NCBI GenBank assembly: GCA_033807695.1 | Contig: CM066303.1 | Span: forward strand, 3,224,001-3,288,000 | Source: Daedaleopsis sinensis | Lineage: Eukaryota > Basidiomycota > Agaricomycetes > Polyporales > Polyporaceae | Length of the DNA stretch: 64,000 bases | Direction of reading: 5' to 3' | In this document: in pieces, positions 44,389 to 55,048 of the stretch | How positions within the stretch are numbered: the first letter of the stretch is position 1 | How the letters are laid out: every line of letters starts with the position of its first letter | Program-made: the position numbers and the translations under genes | The notes under the pieces: generated by a model | Told to the model about the DNA's origin: nothing | The model's database searches: none | The model's input: only the letters and a program-made list of their open reading frames with translations

Positions 44389-45349
44389 TGATGCGCCCCG
44401 TAGTGGCGCCAGCCCCGCTTTTCGCGCCATCGCCGATATACGGCGATGCCTACTACGACACGCTGGCCAGGACGGAGTCCCTGCCCTCGACCTCCCACTC
44501 CAGGACCACCACATCCCTCCGACAAGGCGGTCGGAGGGGACGCCTCATGCGGCCCACGCAGCGCGCGAGGCCTCCGGCCTCCAACGGGCGCGACGCCCTT
44601 CCCTCCAACGGGCCGCGCCCGTAGGAGGCTTGCGAGTGTTCCCCGCAGCCCCGGCAGGAGGCTGGGCAGCAGCCTGAGGACCGCTCCGACACCCGAGACC
44701 AGAGCGGGCCGCAGTTTAGGTTACAGGCATCGTGCGGGACCGATGACACGCTAGTCGCAGGCGGAGGCGGCGGTGCAGGGGTCCAGGCGTAGCCGTTCCT
44801 GACCGTTCTACGAGACCAGGCGGTAGGACCCGACTGGCGCCCAGGCCGAGGGTTTAGCCACGGTTCCGCCTCCTCGCGGAACTGCGACAAGGCGGGTTCG
44901 AGGTAGTTTCAGGAGACACTGGAGAGTAGGGCAGAGGGTTACGAGCGGGCGGACCACGCTGGAGGCTCCGGATTGGACGAGGTTCGAGGTACCGCACGGG
45001 ACGGTAGCAGTAGATAGGATGCCCGCGTAGAGGACTTGTAGCCTCAGATCCCCCATCCCCCATATCCATACAGGCGCGAGCCCAGCGGTCCGACGCACTC
45101 GACGACCTCGCTGTCGAGCCCGTCCTCGGTGTGATCTCCTTCGAGCCCCGTCCTTCCACGTGCTCCGCCCGTCGTAGTTCCCTGTCCCCTTCTCGATCCC
45201 TCGCTCTCCGGCCTTCGACGTGCGCGTCTCGTCGTAGTTGTTCGTTCCAGTTGCTCGGGAACCAGAGGTCCACCTCGCACCCTTCGGAGCGTCTGCCCGG
45301 TGTTGTGTCTGCTGGGTTTACCTAGTAGATCGCCGGTGCCCTCCCATCA
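44389..45349 (+). repeat. 5' LTR (961 bp)
   Basis: Starts TGATGCGCCCC and ends CCTCCCATCA (terminal TGAT...ATCA inverted repeat). Matches 57256-58216 over its full length. Confidence 0.95.
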
Positions 45350-45901
45350 CTTGGAGCCCACCGCGAGGGGATATTCTCTGCTACCTCTGAGGTCAAGCTG
45401 CAACCTACGCTACGACCGGTCCCTGACCCCGCACGCACCCGAAGCACCACGTCCGGCTCCCGCCCTCCTCGACCGCCGCCCACGGAAGAACCCCGGCCCG
45501 TCTCCCAGCGCAGTGCCTCTCCTCTGACCGATCTCGACGAGCTTCCCGAGACGGAGGACCACCCCGCGCCAGTACCTCCTGCCACCTCTCGCGCTCGCCG
45601 CACATCCACCTCCGTCCCGCCGCGCGTCCCGGCCCCGCGGACTACACAGAACTCGCGAAGAGCTGCTGCGACTGCGGTCGCCCCCGGATTCGACGCTCCC
45701 ACCGCCTCCGCCGTACGACGAGCTGGTAGAGAACCGACTCCACGAGCTCCCTTCCCTAGCGTAGCACCCCCGGCACCTCGGGTTCCCCCTACGTCCAGCG
45801 CATCCCGCCGTACAACTGCACCTCCGCCGCCGCCCGCACAGCAACCCTCCCAATCGACCGCCCCGATTCCCCTGCTTCCTCCTGCAGCGACTGTACCCAC
45901 C
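45350..45901 (+). other. Leader between 5' LTR and gag ATG, open in the gag frame
   Basis: The gag frame stays open through this whole 552-bp leader without an ATG (LGAHREGIFSATSEVKLQ near the LTR; RVPPTSSASRRTTA and IPLLPPAATVPT just before the gag ATG). It reads as a Pro/Arg/Ser-rich segment. Either gag is N-terminally extended from a non-AUG start, or the bias is incidental. Confidence 0.5.
45352..45368 (+). promoter_or_regulatory. Candidate primer-binding site
   Basis: TGGAGCCCACCGCGAGG begins 2 nt after the 5' LTR. Position and the TGG start fit a tRNA-primed site; I cannot name the tRNA. Confidence 0.4.
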
Positions 45902-48526
45902 ATGGCCTCCCCGCTCGACGCACTCCCTGCGCGCAACAGCCGGCAGGCGCCCGTGTGGAAAGAGGCTGATACCACCCGCGACGACGTGGAGCTCTTCTTC
46001 AAAGATCTCGATCGACTCTACGCGCAGAACTCCGTGACCGACCTCGCTGATCAGAAGAAGGGTGCGGTTACCCTCTACGTCCCTCCGGACGTTGCTAAGG
46101 CATGGGCACTACTGGACACCTTCGACGACGCGAGCAAGACGTGGGAGGACCTCAAGGAGGAAGTCTTAGGGTTCTACGTCGGCTCCGACAAAGACCATGT
46201 CTACACTCGACGTGAGTACCGTTCCCTGATAGACTCGACCCTCGCCTCCGGAATCCGCTCCCTCCCCGAATACCTCGCCTTCTATCGGCAATTCTTCCCG
46301 CGCTACAAGTACCTCTCCACGAAGCAGCCCACGGCCGAGGTCTCCGGACCGGAAGGGGTCGATGACCTCCTTCGCGTTGCTCCCGTATTCGTACGCGACA
46401 AGGTCGACAACTACCTCAACCTGAAGCATCCGAACAAGCATAGGGACGATTCGTACCCGCTCGCGGACGTCCACGAAGCAATCACGTACAGTCTCGAAGG
46501 GATCCCGCGCGCGCTCGAAGCCCGCATGCCGCCGACGTACCCCGCCCCCGCACCAGCGGCAGGCACCGAGCGCCGAGGACAACCGGTGAAGCCCGAGCCG
46601 ACGATCGAGACACTCCAATCGCAGATCCAGAACTACGAGCGCGACCTCCGCGATCTCCGCGACCTCACGCGCGGTTGGACGAATCTCCTGGCAGCGCGCC
46701 CGCCACAGGCTGTACCTCCTCCACTCGCGCCGGCAGCAGCTCAGCCCGCGGCCGCAAACCTACCTCCGCCCATGCCTCCGCGTATGCCACAAAACCAGTA
46801 CGGCTACATGCGTCCCCCCTGCTTCTATTGTAACGAGGAGAACTGTCACTCGCGACGCTGCCCGTCCTTCGCGGAGGACGCGGCGAACGGACTCGTCATC
46901 CGCAACGAGCGCGGCTACATGGTCCTTCCGAACGGCAACGAAGTACCCCGTACCTGGCCAGGGCTCACCATGCGCGACCGCGTGCACAACTGGCACGAGC
47001 ACAACCCAGGGCAGAAGGTCCAGGCCGCCGCCGCACAGATGATGGTCACGGTGGAGTCCAACATGCTAGAAGGCGCGACGAACGTCACGGATATCCAGGA
47101 TCGGATCGATAGCCTCCGCCACCAGGCGTCCATGTTGGAGCACCGCGTCGCGACGCGCAGCCAGGGAAAGCTACAATTCGACGGGGTGGAACTGCCCGCG
47201 CGGAAGAAGGCGGTCCGCATCGACGAGAGCCGGAACCAGGCCCATGCCCCTCAGGACGCCACGGTGGACCTACCCCGTGAAGCACGCGGGGGCCGCGACC
47301 TGCCTCCTCACCTGGCGCCGGCGGGAGATAGAGCGGGGTCGCCAGCAGGCCCGCTAGTAGGCCCCGAGCTTCGCGCGCAGGAGCACCCTTACGCCAGGGC
47401 ACGAGACGCGACGAATGCAGGCGACCTCGCGCCGCCCGTCACGAAGAAGACGGAGTCGAACCCATCAGTGACCGCCCCGGCATCCCTTCAACCTGCGCCG
47501 CGCGCGGGGACGGAGACGGTAACGCACCCTCCGAGACCAACCCCGGTACTTGTCGACCCAACCGCCGGCCGTCGCGTCTTCGAGCGCGCCTTCGGGAAGG
47601 AGCAGCGGGTCATGGTGTCCCCGGCAGAACTCGTCAGCATCTCCCCGGAAGTTCGCAAGTACGTACACGAGGCGACCTCGCCAAGGCGTGTCTACGCCGC
47701 GCGCCAGGCAGTGGAAGGAACGCAACTCCCTCCTGCGCCGCGCGAGGTAACGGCACAAGCTGCGGAGCCGGCGAGGGCGGCACCCGAGCCCAGACTTCAA
47801 GTCGCGCAATCGATGGTACAGCAGGCGTGGCCCTGGAGCCCGGACGAAGAGGACGAGGAATGGTCGGACGAGGAGGAAGGAGAAGAGTTCTACGATGCGC
47901 TTCCCGAAGAGGAGGGGGAGACCCACTGCTTTCGTACGACCATAGAGGAGGTTGAAGACGAAGACGACGACCTGCGCGCGCGCGCGCCCTTGCACTCGCG
48001 CGTCGAGACAATCCAGGGCGAAGACCTCATCGTTGCAGAGCCACTAGCCCCTCTCCGGTCGATCTACGGCTTCCTAGGCGCGACGGACCTCACTACGGAG
48101 TGCGTCCTCGACTCCGGGTCGCAGTCCATCTCGATCAGCGTGGAGCACTGTCATCGCCTCAAAATCGCGTACGACCCGACCGCCCGGCTGAACATGGTCA
48201 GCGCAAACGGAACATCGGACACAACCCTGGGGATGGCGCGGCACGTTCCACTCGAGGTCGCAGATGGGTTCATCGTCTATCTCCAGATGCAGGTGGTCGA
48301 GCATGCTAGTTTCGATGTCCTGATGGGGCGCCCCTTCGAGCTGCTCACAGCGATGAAGGTCAACAACGAACTCGACGGCCGACAGTCCATCACGATCACC
48401 TGTCCGAACACGCATAGTACGATTACCTTGCCCACGTACGCGCGCGGCGAGCCGCCGGCGCGTACGCGCAGCGAGAAGGCCAAGCCGAAGAAGTCCCCCC
48501 TGGGGTTTCTTCTTTCGAGGATCTGA
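45902..48526 (+). CDS. Gag-protease polyprotein of the LTR element
   Basis: 874 aa from the ATG at 45902 (ACCATGG context). The capsid-like helical region occupies residues about 15-210 (KTWEDLKEEVLGFYVG, EYLAFYRQFFPRYKYL). A coiled stretch follows (TLQSQIQNYERDLRDLRDL). A zinc knuckle near residue 304 reads CFYCNEENCHSRRC, spacing C-x2-C-x5-H-x3-C, a slight variant of the usual CCHC. After a long disordered acidic and Pro-rich part (DEEDEEWSDEEEGEEF) comes a retropepsin-like aspartic protease near residue 735, ECVLDSGSQSISIS, with ASFDVLMGRPFE further on. The stop is at 48526; pol lies in the -1 frame and overlaps, so pol is probably made by -1 frameshifting. No stop codons interrupt it. Confidence 0.92.
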   Translation: MASPLDALPARNSRQAPVWKEADTTRDDVELFFKDLDRLYAQNSVTDLADQKKGAVTLYVPPDVAKAWALLDTFDDASKTWEDLKEEVLGFYVGSDKDHVYTRREYRSLIDSTLASGIRSLPEYLAFYRQFFPRYKYLSTKQPTAEVSGPEGVDDLLRVAPVFVRDKVDNYLNLKHPNKHRDDSYPLADVHEAITYSLEGIPRALEARMPPTYPAPAPAAGTERRGQPVKPEPTIETLQSQIQNYERDLRDLRDLTRGWTNLLAARPPQAVPPPLAPAAAQPAAANLPPPMPPRMPQNQYGYMRPPCFYCNEENCHSRRCPSFAEDAANGLVIRNERGYMVLPNGNEVPRTWPGLTMRDRVHNWHEHNPGQKVQAAAAQMMVTVESNMLEGATNVTDIQDRIDSLRHQASMLEHRVATRSQGKLQFDGVELPARKKAVRIDESRNQAHAPQDATVDLPREARGGRDLPPHLAPAGDRAGSPAGPLVGPELRAQEHPYARARDATNAGDLAPPVTKKTESNPSVTAPASLQPAPRAGTETVTHPPRPTPVLVDPTAGRRVFERAFGKEQRVMVSPAELVSISPEVRKYVHEATSPRRVYAARQAVEGTQLPPAPREVTAQAAEPARAAPEPRLQVAQSMVQQAWPWSPDEEDEEWSDEEEGEEFYDALPEEEGETHCFRTTIEEVEDEDDDLRARAPLHSRVETIQGEDLIVAEPLAPLRSIYGFLGATDLTTECVLDSGSQSISISVEHCHRLKIAYDPTARLNMVSANGTSDTTLGMARHVPLEVADGFIVYLQMQVVEHASFDVLMGRPFELLTAMKVNNELDGRQSITITCPNTHSTITLPTYARGEPPARTRSEKAKPKKSPLGFLLSRI

Positions 48527-48555
48527 CTGACAGTCAGGGAGATCTCGCCCTCGTC

Positions 48556-51500
48556 GTGGAGTACGACCACACGACGGGCCAGTTGGACCTGACCTCGTAC
48601 GCCGAACTCGAAGATACCAGCCCCGAAACGATTCAGCACGCCTATCTATTCGCGACCGATGACCCCGAAACATCTACAAAAATCAACAACGCTTTTGCCT
48701 CTGCTTCCTTCGTTTCCTCCGTTCCGCTCTCTCCGTCTGAAGTACCGTCGTCGTTCGATACCGCGTCGGCGAAGGCCCCCGGGCCTGGTCCAGAACCTCG
48801 ACCCCCAAAAGCGGCTCCGCAGGAGTCGCACCCATACTACGTACGCGCGCGCGCGTACCCCTCTCGACCGACAAAATCGCTGGGCCGTCGCCCTACTCCC
48901 CTTGGCGCACGAAGCGCGTCCCCCACCGGCCAGGCGCGAGCGCGCGCTTGGCCTGAAGAATCCATCGAAGTCTACGCGAAAACGAAGAAGAAGTACAAGC
49001 CGGTCGCAAAGAAAGTACGTCCGGTAGCGAGCCACCTCCCGGAACACTTCCGGATAGTGCGGAACCGCGTCGGCGACCCCCTCGAAAACATGCCCCAGCT
49101 CGATGCGAATCCGCCCCCCTTCAAGCCGACCGGGAGGTACACCCAGGAACGACACGACCTGATCGACGAAATCCACCGGGAGTGGCTGTCACCGGAGGAG
49201 CTACGCGTCCTACACGACCTCATGTGCAAACAGGAGCTCGCGTTCGCATGGGAAGAGTCCGAGCGCGGTCGTTTCCGCCAAGATATGTTTCCTCCTGTAC
49301 GGCTCGCGGTAGTCGACCACGTTCCTTACAATGAAAGAAACGCTCCCGTCCCCCCTGGCATCTTCCGCGTGCTCCTCGAGATGATCAAGCAGAAGATCGA
49401 CAATGGCGTGTACGAGCCGTCCAACGCGTCGTACCGCACGCGGTGGTTCTGCGTGCTCAAGAAGGACGGGAAGTTGCGCATCGTCCACTCGCTCGAGCCG
49501 TTGAACCGCATCACGATCCAACACAGCGGAGTTCCCCCCGTACCGGAGCACATCGCGGAGCAGTTCGGAGGGCGCCCCTGTGGCTCGACCTTCGACCTCT
49601 ACGTCGGCTACGACGAGCGGGAGATCCATCCCGACTCGCGTGACCTCACGACATTCCAGACCCCGTTCGGCGCGATGCGGCTTACCACGCTGCCCATGGG
49701 ATGGACGAACTCCGTACCTATCTTCCACGACGACATCGCGTTCATCCTCCAGCCGGAGATGCCGGACCACGCAGCAAACTACATCGACGACGTCTTCGTC
49801 ATGGGCCCGAAGAGCGCGTACCTGTTGGAGGACGGAACTCCCGAATGCATCCCCGAAAACCCCGGAGTCCGGCGCTTCGTCTGGGAACAGCTGCGGAACG
49901 ACAACCGTATCATTCAGCGCATCAAGCACGCAGGAGGTACGTTCTCCGGTAAGAAGTCGCGCTTTGCGCCCCCGCGTTTTGGCGCCCTCGGAAGCCGATG
50001 CACCCCGGAAGGGCGCGTGGCGGATCCGGAGTGCGTACAGGCCGTAGTCAACTGGACAGTATGTAAGACGGTCTCCGACGTGCGCGCGTTCCTGGGTACG
50101 GTTGGAGTCGCGCGCATCTTCATCAAGGACTTCGCGAAGATAGCGAACCCGCTCAACAAGCTGCTCCGGAAGGACGCGCCGTTCGAATGGGGGCCCGACC
50201 AGGTGCGCGCGATGGAGGACCTCAAGTCGGCGCTAGCCCACTCCCCGGCGCTCCGAGCGATCGACTACGAGGACGACGCGCCAGTCATCCTCGCCGTCGA
50301 CACGTCGAAGATCGCAGTCGGCTACCTGCTATGCCAAGAAGACCGGGACGACCCCCGCCGACGCTACTACAGCCGTTTCGGGTCGATTACCCTGAACGAC
50401 CGCGAAGCGCGCTTCTCGCAGCCCAAACTGGAGCTGTACGGCTTGTTCCGCGCGCTCCGCGCGATGAAGCTCTGGCTCGTGGGCGTCCGGAACTTAGTAG
50501 TCGAGATCGACGCGACGGCGATACGCGACATGCTGAAGAACCCGGACATCGCGCCTAGCGCAGTTATGAACCGGTGGATCATCGCGATCAATATGTTTCA
50601 CTTCGAGCTACGTCACGTTCCTGGGGTACTGCACGGACCTGACGGACTCAGCCGACGCGTCCGACAACCCGGGGACGAAGAAGGCGACCAAGAGGAGAAC
50701 GAGGAGTTCGACGACTGGATCGACAACATGTACGGCTTCCTCCACCTCGTGAACCTACCACCGCGGTTGCCAGACGCACCCATCGTATACTCCACGCCGC
50801 GCACGGCGCGGGAGGTCGACGCCTTCTTCCAACAGACCAGCGGGACGGCCGCATCCACGCCGGCGATCAAACCGCCCGACTACAGCGCCTGCCCGCGTAC
50901 CTCAGCGGCGCAAGAATTCGACGCGCGCGTAGACCTCGTCCAGCTCTGGCTGAAGAACGGTTCCCTACCAACGACGTCGGAACGCGCACGCGAGCGATTC
51001 GAGAAGTACGCGCGGCAGTTCTTCCTACGCGACGACCGACTGTGGCGTATCGCGCGCGACGGGAACCATCGACGGGTACTGGGTCCCGACACGCGCATGG
51101 AAGTACTGGTAGCGCTACACGACCACCTCGGCCACCGCGGGATCGCCGCGACGATTTCATTCGTGGGGGAACGCTTCTGGTGGCCCGAGATGAAGGCCGA
51201 CATCGCTTGGTATGTTAAGTCCTGCCACCAATGCCAGGTCCGCCAGACCTCGCGCGTTCAGATCCCGCCCACGGTCGCACTTCCCGCACCCCCCATGGTC
51301 CGCGTCCACATGGACACGATGGACATGCCCGGCCGATACAAGCACTTCTTCCACGCGCGCTGCGCGACGACGAGTTATGCGGAAGGTCGCGCCTCCACTG
51401 TTCAGACCGCGAAGGCCCTGGGCGATTGGATCTACCAGGACCTACTGTGCCGGTGGGGCGCCCTCTCCGAGATTGTGTCTGACAACGGGTCCGCCTTCGT

Positions 51501-52287
51501 CGCGGCTCTCGAGCATCTGGAGCGACAATATCACGTAAAGCACATCCGGATTTCGGGCTACAATTCGCGCGCGAATGGAATCGTGGAGCGCGCGCATGTC
51601 GACGTCAGGGAGGCCCTGTTCAAGTCTTGCTTCGACGACGCGCAGAGCGAGTGGGTGTCTAGAGTCTACTCAGTGCTCTGGGCGGACCGCGTAACCACGC
51701 GGCGCCGGATGGGGTGTTCCCCTTACTTCGCAGTGACCGGGACGCAGGCTATCTTACCCTTCGACATCGCTGAAGCTACCTACCTCATGCCAACGCCGAC
51801 GGAGCTCCTATCGACGGCGGACCTCATCGCGCAGCGCGCGGTGGCACTGCAGAAACGGCCAGAGCAACTTGAGAAGCTACGCTCGCGAGTCTATCGCGCG
51901 AGGGTCCACGCGGCACAAGAGTTCGAACGCCTGCACGCGCGAACGGTACGCGACTACAACTTCGCGCGCGGGCGGCTGGTCCTCATCCGAAACACGGCGA
52001 TCGAGAAGTCCCTCAACCGCAAGATGCGCCCGCGATACCTGGGACCACTGGTGGTGGTTTCTAGGAACCGTGGAGGGGCCTACATCGTGGCGGAGCTGGA
52101 TGGAGCGGTCCACGACCGCCCAGTCGCCGCATTCCGACTGCTCCCCTACCTCGCGCGCGAAGAGCTGATCGCGTTCGACCTGTCCGACTTAGACGTGTCA
52201 CGTGACCGCGTCGCCCAGATGGAGCAGGACGAGGACGACTACGACGACCGCGGCGAACCTCAGGACACGCAAGACGAGGAAGACTGA
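48556..52287 (+). CDS. Pol polyprotein: reverse transcriptase, RNase H, integrase
   Basis: 1243 codons from 48556; the frame is open further upstream through the end of gag (-1 register), so this start is nominal. RT: STFDLYVGYDEREI (motif A), LTTLPMGWTNSVPIF (motif B), and NYIDDVFVMG near residue 409 (motif C, YIDD). RNase H: ILAVDTSKIAVGYLL near 579 and VVEIDATAIRDML. Integrase: the HHCC zinc unit HDHLGHRG and SCHQCQVRQ near 854-890, then the DDE triad in VHMDTMDMPG, VSDNGSAF and GIVERAHVDV, the last two acids about 35 residues apart. The C-terminus has RPRYLGPLVVVSRNRGGAYI, an integrase tail typical of Agaricomycete Gypsy elements; I see no chromodomain. No stop or frameshift. Confidence 0.95.
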   Translation: MEYDHTTGQLDLTSYAELEDTSPETIQHAYLFATDDPETSTKINNAFASASFVSSVPLSPSEVPSSFDTASAKAPGPGPEPRPPKAAPQESHPYYVRARAYPSRPTKSLGRRPTPLGARSASPTGQARARAWPEESIEVYAKTKKKYKPVAKKVRPVASHLPEHFRIVRNRVGDPLENMPQLDANPPPFKPTGRYTQERHDLIDEIHREWLSPEELRVLHDLMCKQELAFAWEESERGRFRQDMFPPVRLAVVDHVPYNERNAPVPPGIFRVLLEMIKQKIDNGVYEPSNASYRTRWFCVLKKDGKLRIVHSLEPLNRITIQHSGVPPVPEHIAEQFGGRPCGSTFDLYVGYDEREIHPDSRDLTTFQTPFGAMRLTTLPMGWTNSVPIFHDDIAFILQPEMPDHAANYIDDVFVMGPKSAYLLEDGTPECIPENPGVRRFVWEQLRNDNRIIQRIKHAGGTFSGKKSRFAPPRFGALGSRCTPEGRVADPECVQAVVNWTVCKTVSDVRAFLGTVGVARIFIKDFAKIANPLNKLLRKDAPFEWGPDQVRAMEDLKSALAHSPALRAIDYEDDAPVILAVDTSKIAVGYLLCQEDRDDPRRRYYSRFGSITLNDREARFSQPKLELYGLFRALRAMKLWLVGVRNLVVEIDATAIRDMLKNPDIAPSAVMNRWIIAINMFHFELRHVPGVLHGPDGLSRRVRQPGDEEGDQEENEEFDDWIDNMYGFLHLVNLPPRLPDAPIVYSTPRTAREVDAFFQQTSGTAASTPAIKPPDYSACPRTSAAQEFDARVDLVQLWLKNGSLPTTSERARERFEKYARQFFLRDDRLWRIARDGNHRRVLGPDTRMEVLVALHDHLGHRGIAATISFVGERFWWPEMKADIAWYVKSCHQCQVRQTSRVQIPPTVALPAPPMVRVHMDTMDMPGRYKHFFHARCATTSYAEGRASTVQTAKALGDWIYQDLLCRWGALSEIVSDNGSAFVAALEHLERQYHVKHIRISGYNSRANGIVERAHVDVREALFKSCFDDAQSEWVSRVYSVLWADRVTTRRRMGCSPYFAVTGTQAILPFDIAEATYLMPTPTELLSTADLIAQRAVALQKRPEQLEKLRSRVYRARVHAAQEFERLHARTVRDYNFARGRLVLIRNTAIEKSLNRKMRPRYLGPLVVVSRNRGGAYIVAELDGAVHDRPVAAFRLLPYLAREELIAFDLSDLDVSRDRVAQMEQDEDDYDDRGEPQDTQDEED

Positions 52288-52835
52288 GTGGGCCGGGCCC
52301 CCAGGAGGGAGCCAATTTCAGTTGGGGGGAGAACGGCGGCGACAACGCGCGCAGGAGGAAGGAGCGCTTCAACACCAGGCCTGTGTAGCACACCGACTCG
52401 CACTTGTACTCCCTTACCAACAATCAATTCAACTCTCCCTTCCACGAAACTAGACTATGAGCTACACGCGACACGAGACGGAGACCAGACGACGATGCAT
52501 TCCGGGCCAAGCGTACAAGAAAGCGGACTTACAGCAAGCGCGACCAGAAGGACCAGCGGTATATACGGGAGCGTAGGCTCCGGAGCGTACAAAGCGACGA
52601 CGACGACAGCGACGAGCGCGAAGGAACGATGAAAAGAGAGAGACGCGAGGGCGAGAGGAGGGACAGGATTAGGGATTGGAGGTATAGTAGGGAAGAGGAG
52701 GCGAGGCGATGAGGGCGCGAGCGCCGAGAGAAGTCCACGGAGAGAACATGACGAGAAGAACGGGGGGCCCACGCGTACGAATCAAGCATGCAGAAGTCCA
52801 AGAGGGGGCCTACGAGGCGACCACTCGCCCGACGA
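52288..52835. other. Region between pol and the first antisense gene
   Basis: Contains the first polypurine-tract copy at 52315-52332. After it the sequence is purine-rich on the plus strand (52600-52720, many GGGAGAGG words) with no coding evidence. It holds the convergent 3' ends of pol and of the antisense gene A1. Confidence 0.6.
52315..52332 (+). promoter_or_regulatory. Internal polypurine tract, copy 1
   Basis: ATTTCAGTTGGGGGGAGA, 28 nt after the pol stop, identical over 18 nt to the tract before the 3' LTR (57238-57255). It could act as a central plus-strand primer, or mark where the 3' LTR once joined. Confidence 0.7.
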
Positions 52836-54846
52836 TCACGCGTCCTCCTTCAAGACCGCGCGGAGGACGGCGGCGTTGGGGTCGCTACTGAACTTGTCAG
52901 CGAACGACACCACCTCGGGCAGCCCGGGCGCGAAGTCGCTCCCAAACGGCTCCCCGGAGAGGCGTTGCTCGCGACGGCGGATACCGACGAGCTCCCGCGC
53001 GTTCGCCCAGATCTGCTCGACGAGGAAGTTCGCCCGCTCGCGACCCTCCCGCGCGAGGTCCAGGTCGAACGGCTCGAACTCCTCCTTGGGGAGCACCTCG
53101 GTCCCGGCACGCGCCTTCCCGGACGACGACGCGGAGGCGACGGGCCTCTTCTTCTTGTCCACCGCGCCGGACCCGGCCTTCGTTGCGGAGGAAACGCGGG
53201 CCTTCTTGGGAGGAGGGGCCTCGTCCTCGTCCTCGGAGATCTCGACCACCTCGGCGTCAGGAGGCGCGCGCCCGTCCCCCGCCATGGCGGCGCTGACGGC
53301 CTGCGAGGTAGCGCAAGCGACGGCCAGCTCCTTCAGCTGCTCGGGCGGGGGGTAGGGAGTAGGCCCCTTGGCGGTCCCGATCAGCGTCAGGTGGTCACTC
53401 CGGTGAAAGAGCCGCCCCTGCAGCGCGGCCTGGTCGAGGACCCGAATCTCGCGGCCGCTCTTCTCGAAATCGCGCGCGACCCGGATGGCCTGGAGAGTGG
53501 TGTGGGGCTCGCGGCTGTTCGACCTCAGCGCGAACCCGGCGCCGTTATAGACACCGAGCACGGCGTTGGTCGCGGACTTGAACTCGCCCGTCGTGGACAG
53601 CCCGCCGTACATGCAGGCCGCCTTGTGCGTGGGCGGGTTCGCGCACCGGTCGCAGCGGAGACCGTTGGGGTTGGCCTTGGTGCACGGACGTCCGCTAGCC
53701 GCGCACTTGTCGCACGGCCCAGAGATCCAGACGGTCGCCGCGACCTCCCCCATGTTGTTGACGACGGGCGTGGGGGTCGAGCCGGTCTTCTTACCGGTGG
53801 TGGTGATCCGACCCTTCGGCGCAGCGGGGAGCGTGGTCTGGCGAACGGCGGACCGTCGAGTAACCCGTCCGTCCCCGGGCGTAGCGGAAGGAGCAGCAGC
53901 GGGGGGGGTCGGAAGGGTGAGGGGGACGGCCCCAGGCTCAGGCTCCGCCTCACGCTGGGCGCGCGTACGCTTCACTGGAGCCGTGGGGGTGAAGGGAGAG
54001 GCGAGCGGAGCCGCCTCGTCGTCCGCCTCGACAGGGACAGGGGTCTGACGCGGGAGGGTGAGGGACTCGAGGAAGGAGTCGAGCTCCACGGGGTCGACGG
54101 CAGCGGAGGGGGTGGCGTCCCCCGGCGTGAGGCCCGGCCCGACAGCGACGGCGGGAGAGGCGGTCCCCTCCTCCTCGGGCGGCGGTGAAGCGGGGACAAT
54201 CCACGGGGCGGCAACGTCTTCTCCGCGCGCGGCACGGTGGGCAAGGGCTTGGACGTCCGCCGGCGGGACGCGCGGAAGCTTGCGGTAGTCGCCCAGGAGC
54301 GCACACTCGTGCTGCTCCCACTTAGCGAGGAACAGGAGCCGGCGCGCGTTGCGCAGCCTGCCGGCGTGAGTCTCAGAAGCGACGCGCTGCGCGAAGAGGG
54401 CGACGGCACGGGCCCGGGACCGCGTGGTGTACTCCAGCACGACCTCGTACGCGTCGGACGCGTCGAAGACCCTTTTACTGGCCTCGAGGAACGGGGCGAA
54501 GGAGCCGTCGGCCTCGCCCAAGCTGTCGAACTCCAGCTGGTCCTGGTAGAGCCGAGGTTAGCAGTCGGGCACGGATGGCGAACGAACCAACGGGGCGTAC
54601 CATGCACTCGAGAGCGCGGTCAATGGCCTTCCGGGCCTCCGCCTCCCCCATTCGCGCCAACTCCTCCGCGCCAGTGTTGGCAAAGAAGTCCGCAGCCTCC
54701 TCAGCGGCAACCGAGGGTGTAGGGGAGGCCGACTTCGGGACGCGTTGGGTAAGCGGAGGCTCGGGGCCTGGGTCGGGTACGAGGGAAACGGACGAAGGAG
54801 GGACCGTAGGGAGCGTGACGGACGAAGGAGTGGCCGAGGGGGACAT
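52836..54846 (-). CDS. Antisense cargo gene A1: ~650-aa protein with zinc-cluster-like motif
   Basis: Two exons: 54846-54601 (MSPSATPSSVTLPTV, then FFANTGAEELARMGEAEARK, ending ALECM) and 54542-52836 (DQLEFDSLGEADGS onward). The 58-bp intron has GTACGC and CTACCAG ends and joins in phase 0. Exon 2 has a helical start (VFDASDAYEVVLEYTTRSRA), a Pro/Thr-rich middle, and at about residue 365 a cysteine cluster CDKCAASGRPC plus CDRCANPPTHKAAC, spacing C-x2-C-x6-C-x9-C-x2-C-x9-C. This is close to, but longer in the last loop than, fungal Zn(II)2Cys6 DNA-binding clusters. Downstream are an acidic patch (EVVEISEDEDEAPPPKKAR) and a helical end. Function unknown; a nucleic-acid-binding role is an inference. 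It cannot be translated from the genomic RNA, being antisense. Confidence 0.68.
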
Positions 54847-55048
54847 GGCGGCGGCGAGAAGAGGTAGGAGAGAGAGAGAGGAACGAAGACGCGCACGCAA
54901 AAGAAGAACCCACGAAGGGCGCGACATTTTAAGGAAGGACGTACGGCCCAGGGGCCCATCAACTTCCCCTCGTCTCTGTTTACAAAACAACGCCGGGACG
55001 GACCCGGCGCGCGCTGCCGGAACGCTTCTATTCTTCCTACGGACTGCC

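Noticed and set aside
43449..44624. 391-codon plus-strand frame rich in Gly/Val/Ala
   Set aside because: Antisense shadow of the minus-strand repeat linker of family B copy 3; its last third is LTR sequence.
44453..45280. Open frames inside the 5' LTR (and the same in the 3' LTR)
   Set aside because: Non-coding LTR sequence; the same frames recur at 57320-58147.
52788..54188. 466-codon plus-strand frame inside the LTR element
   Set aside because: Shadow of antisense gene A1; Arg/Gly-rich, no domain, whereas the minus frame has cysteine clusters and a spliceable first exon.
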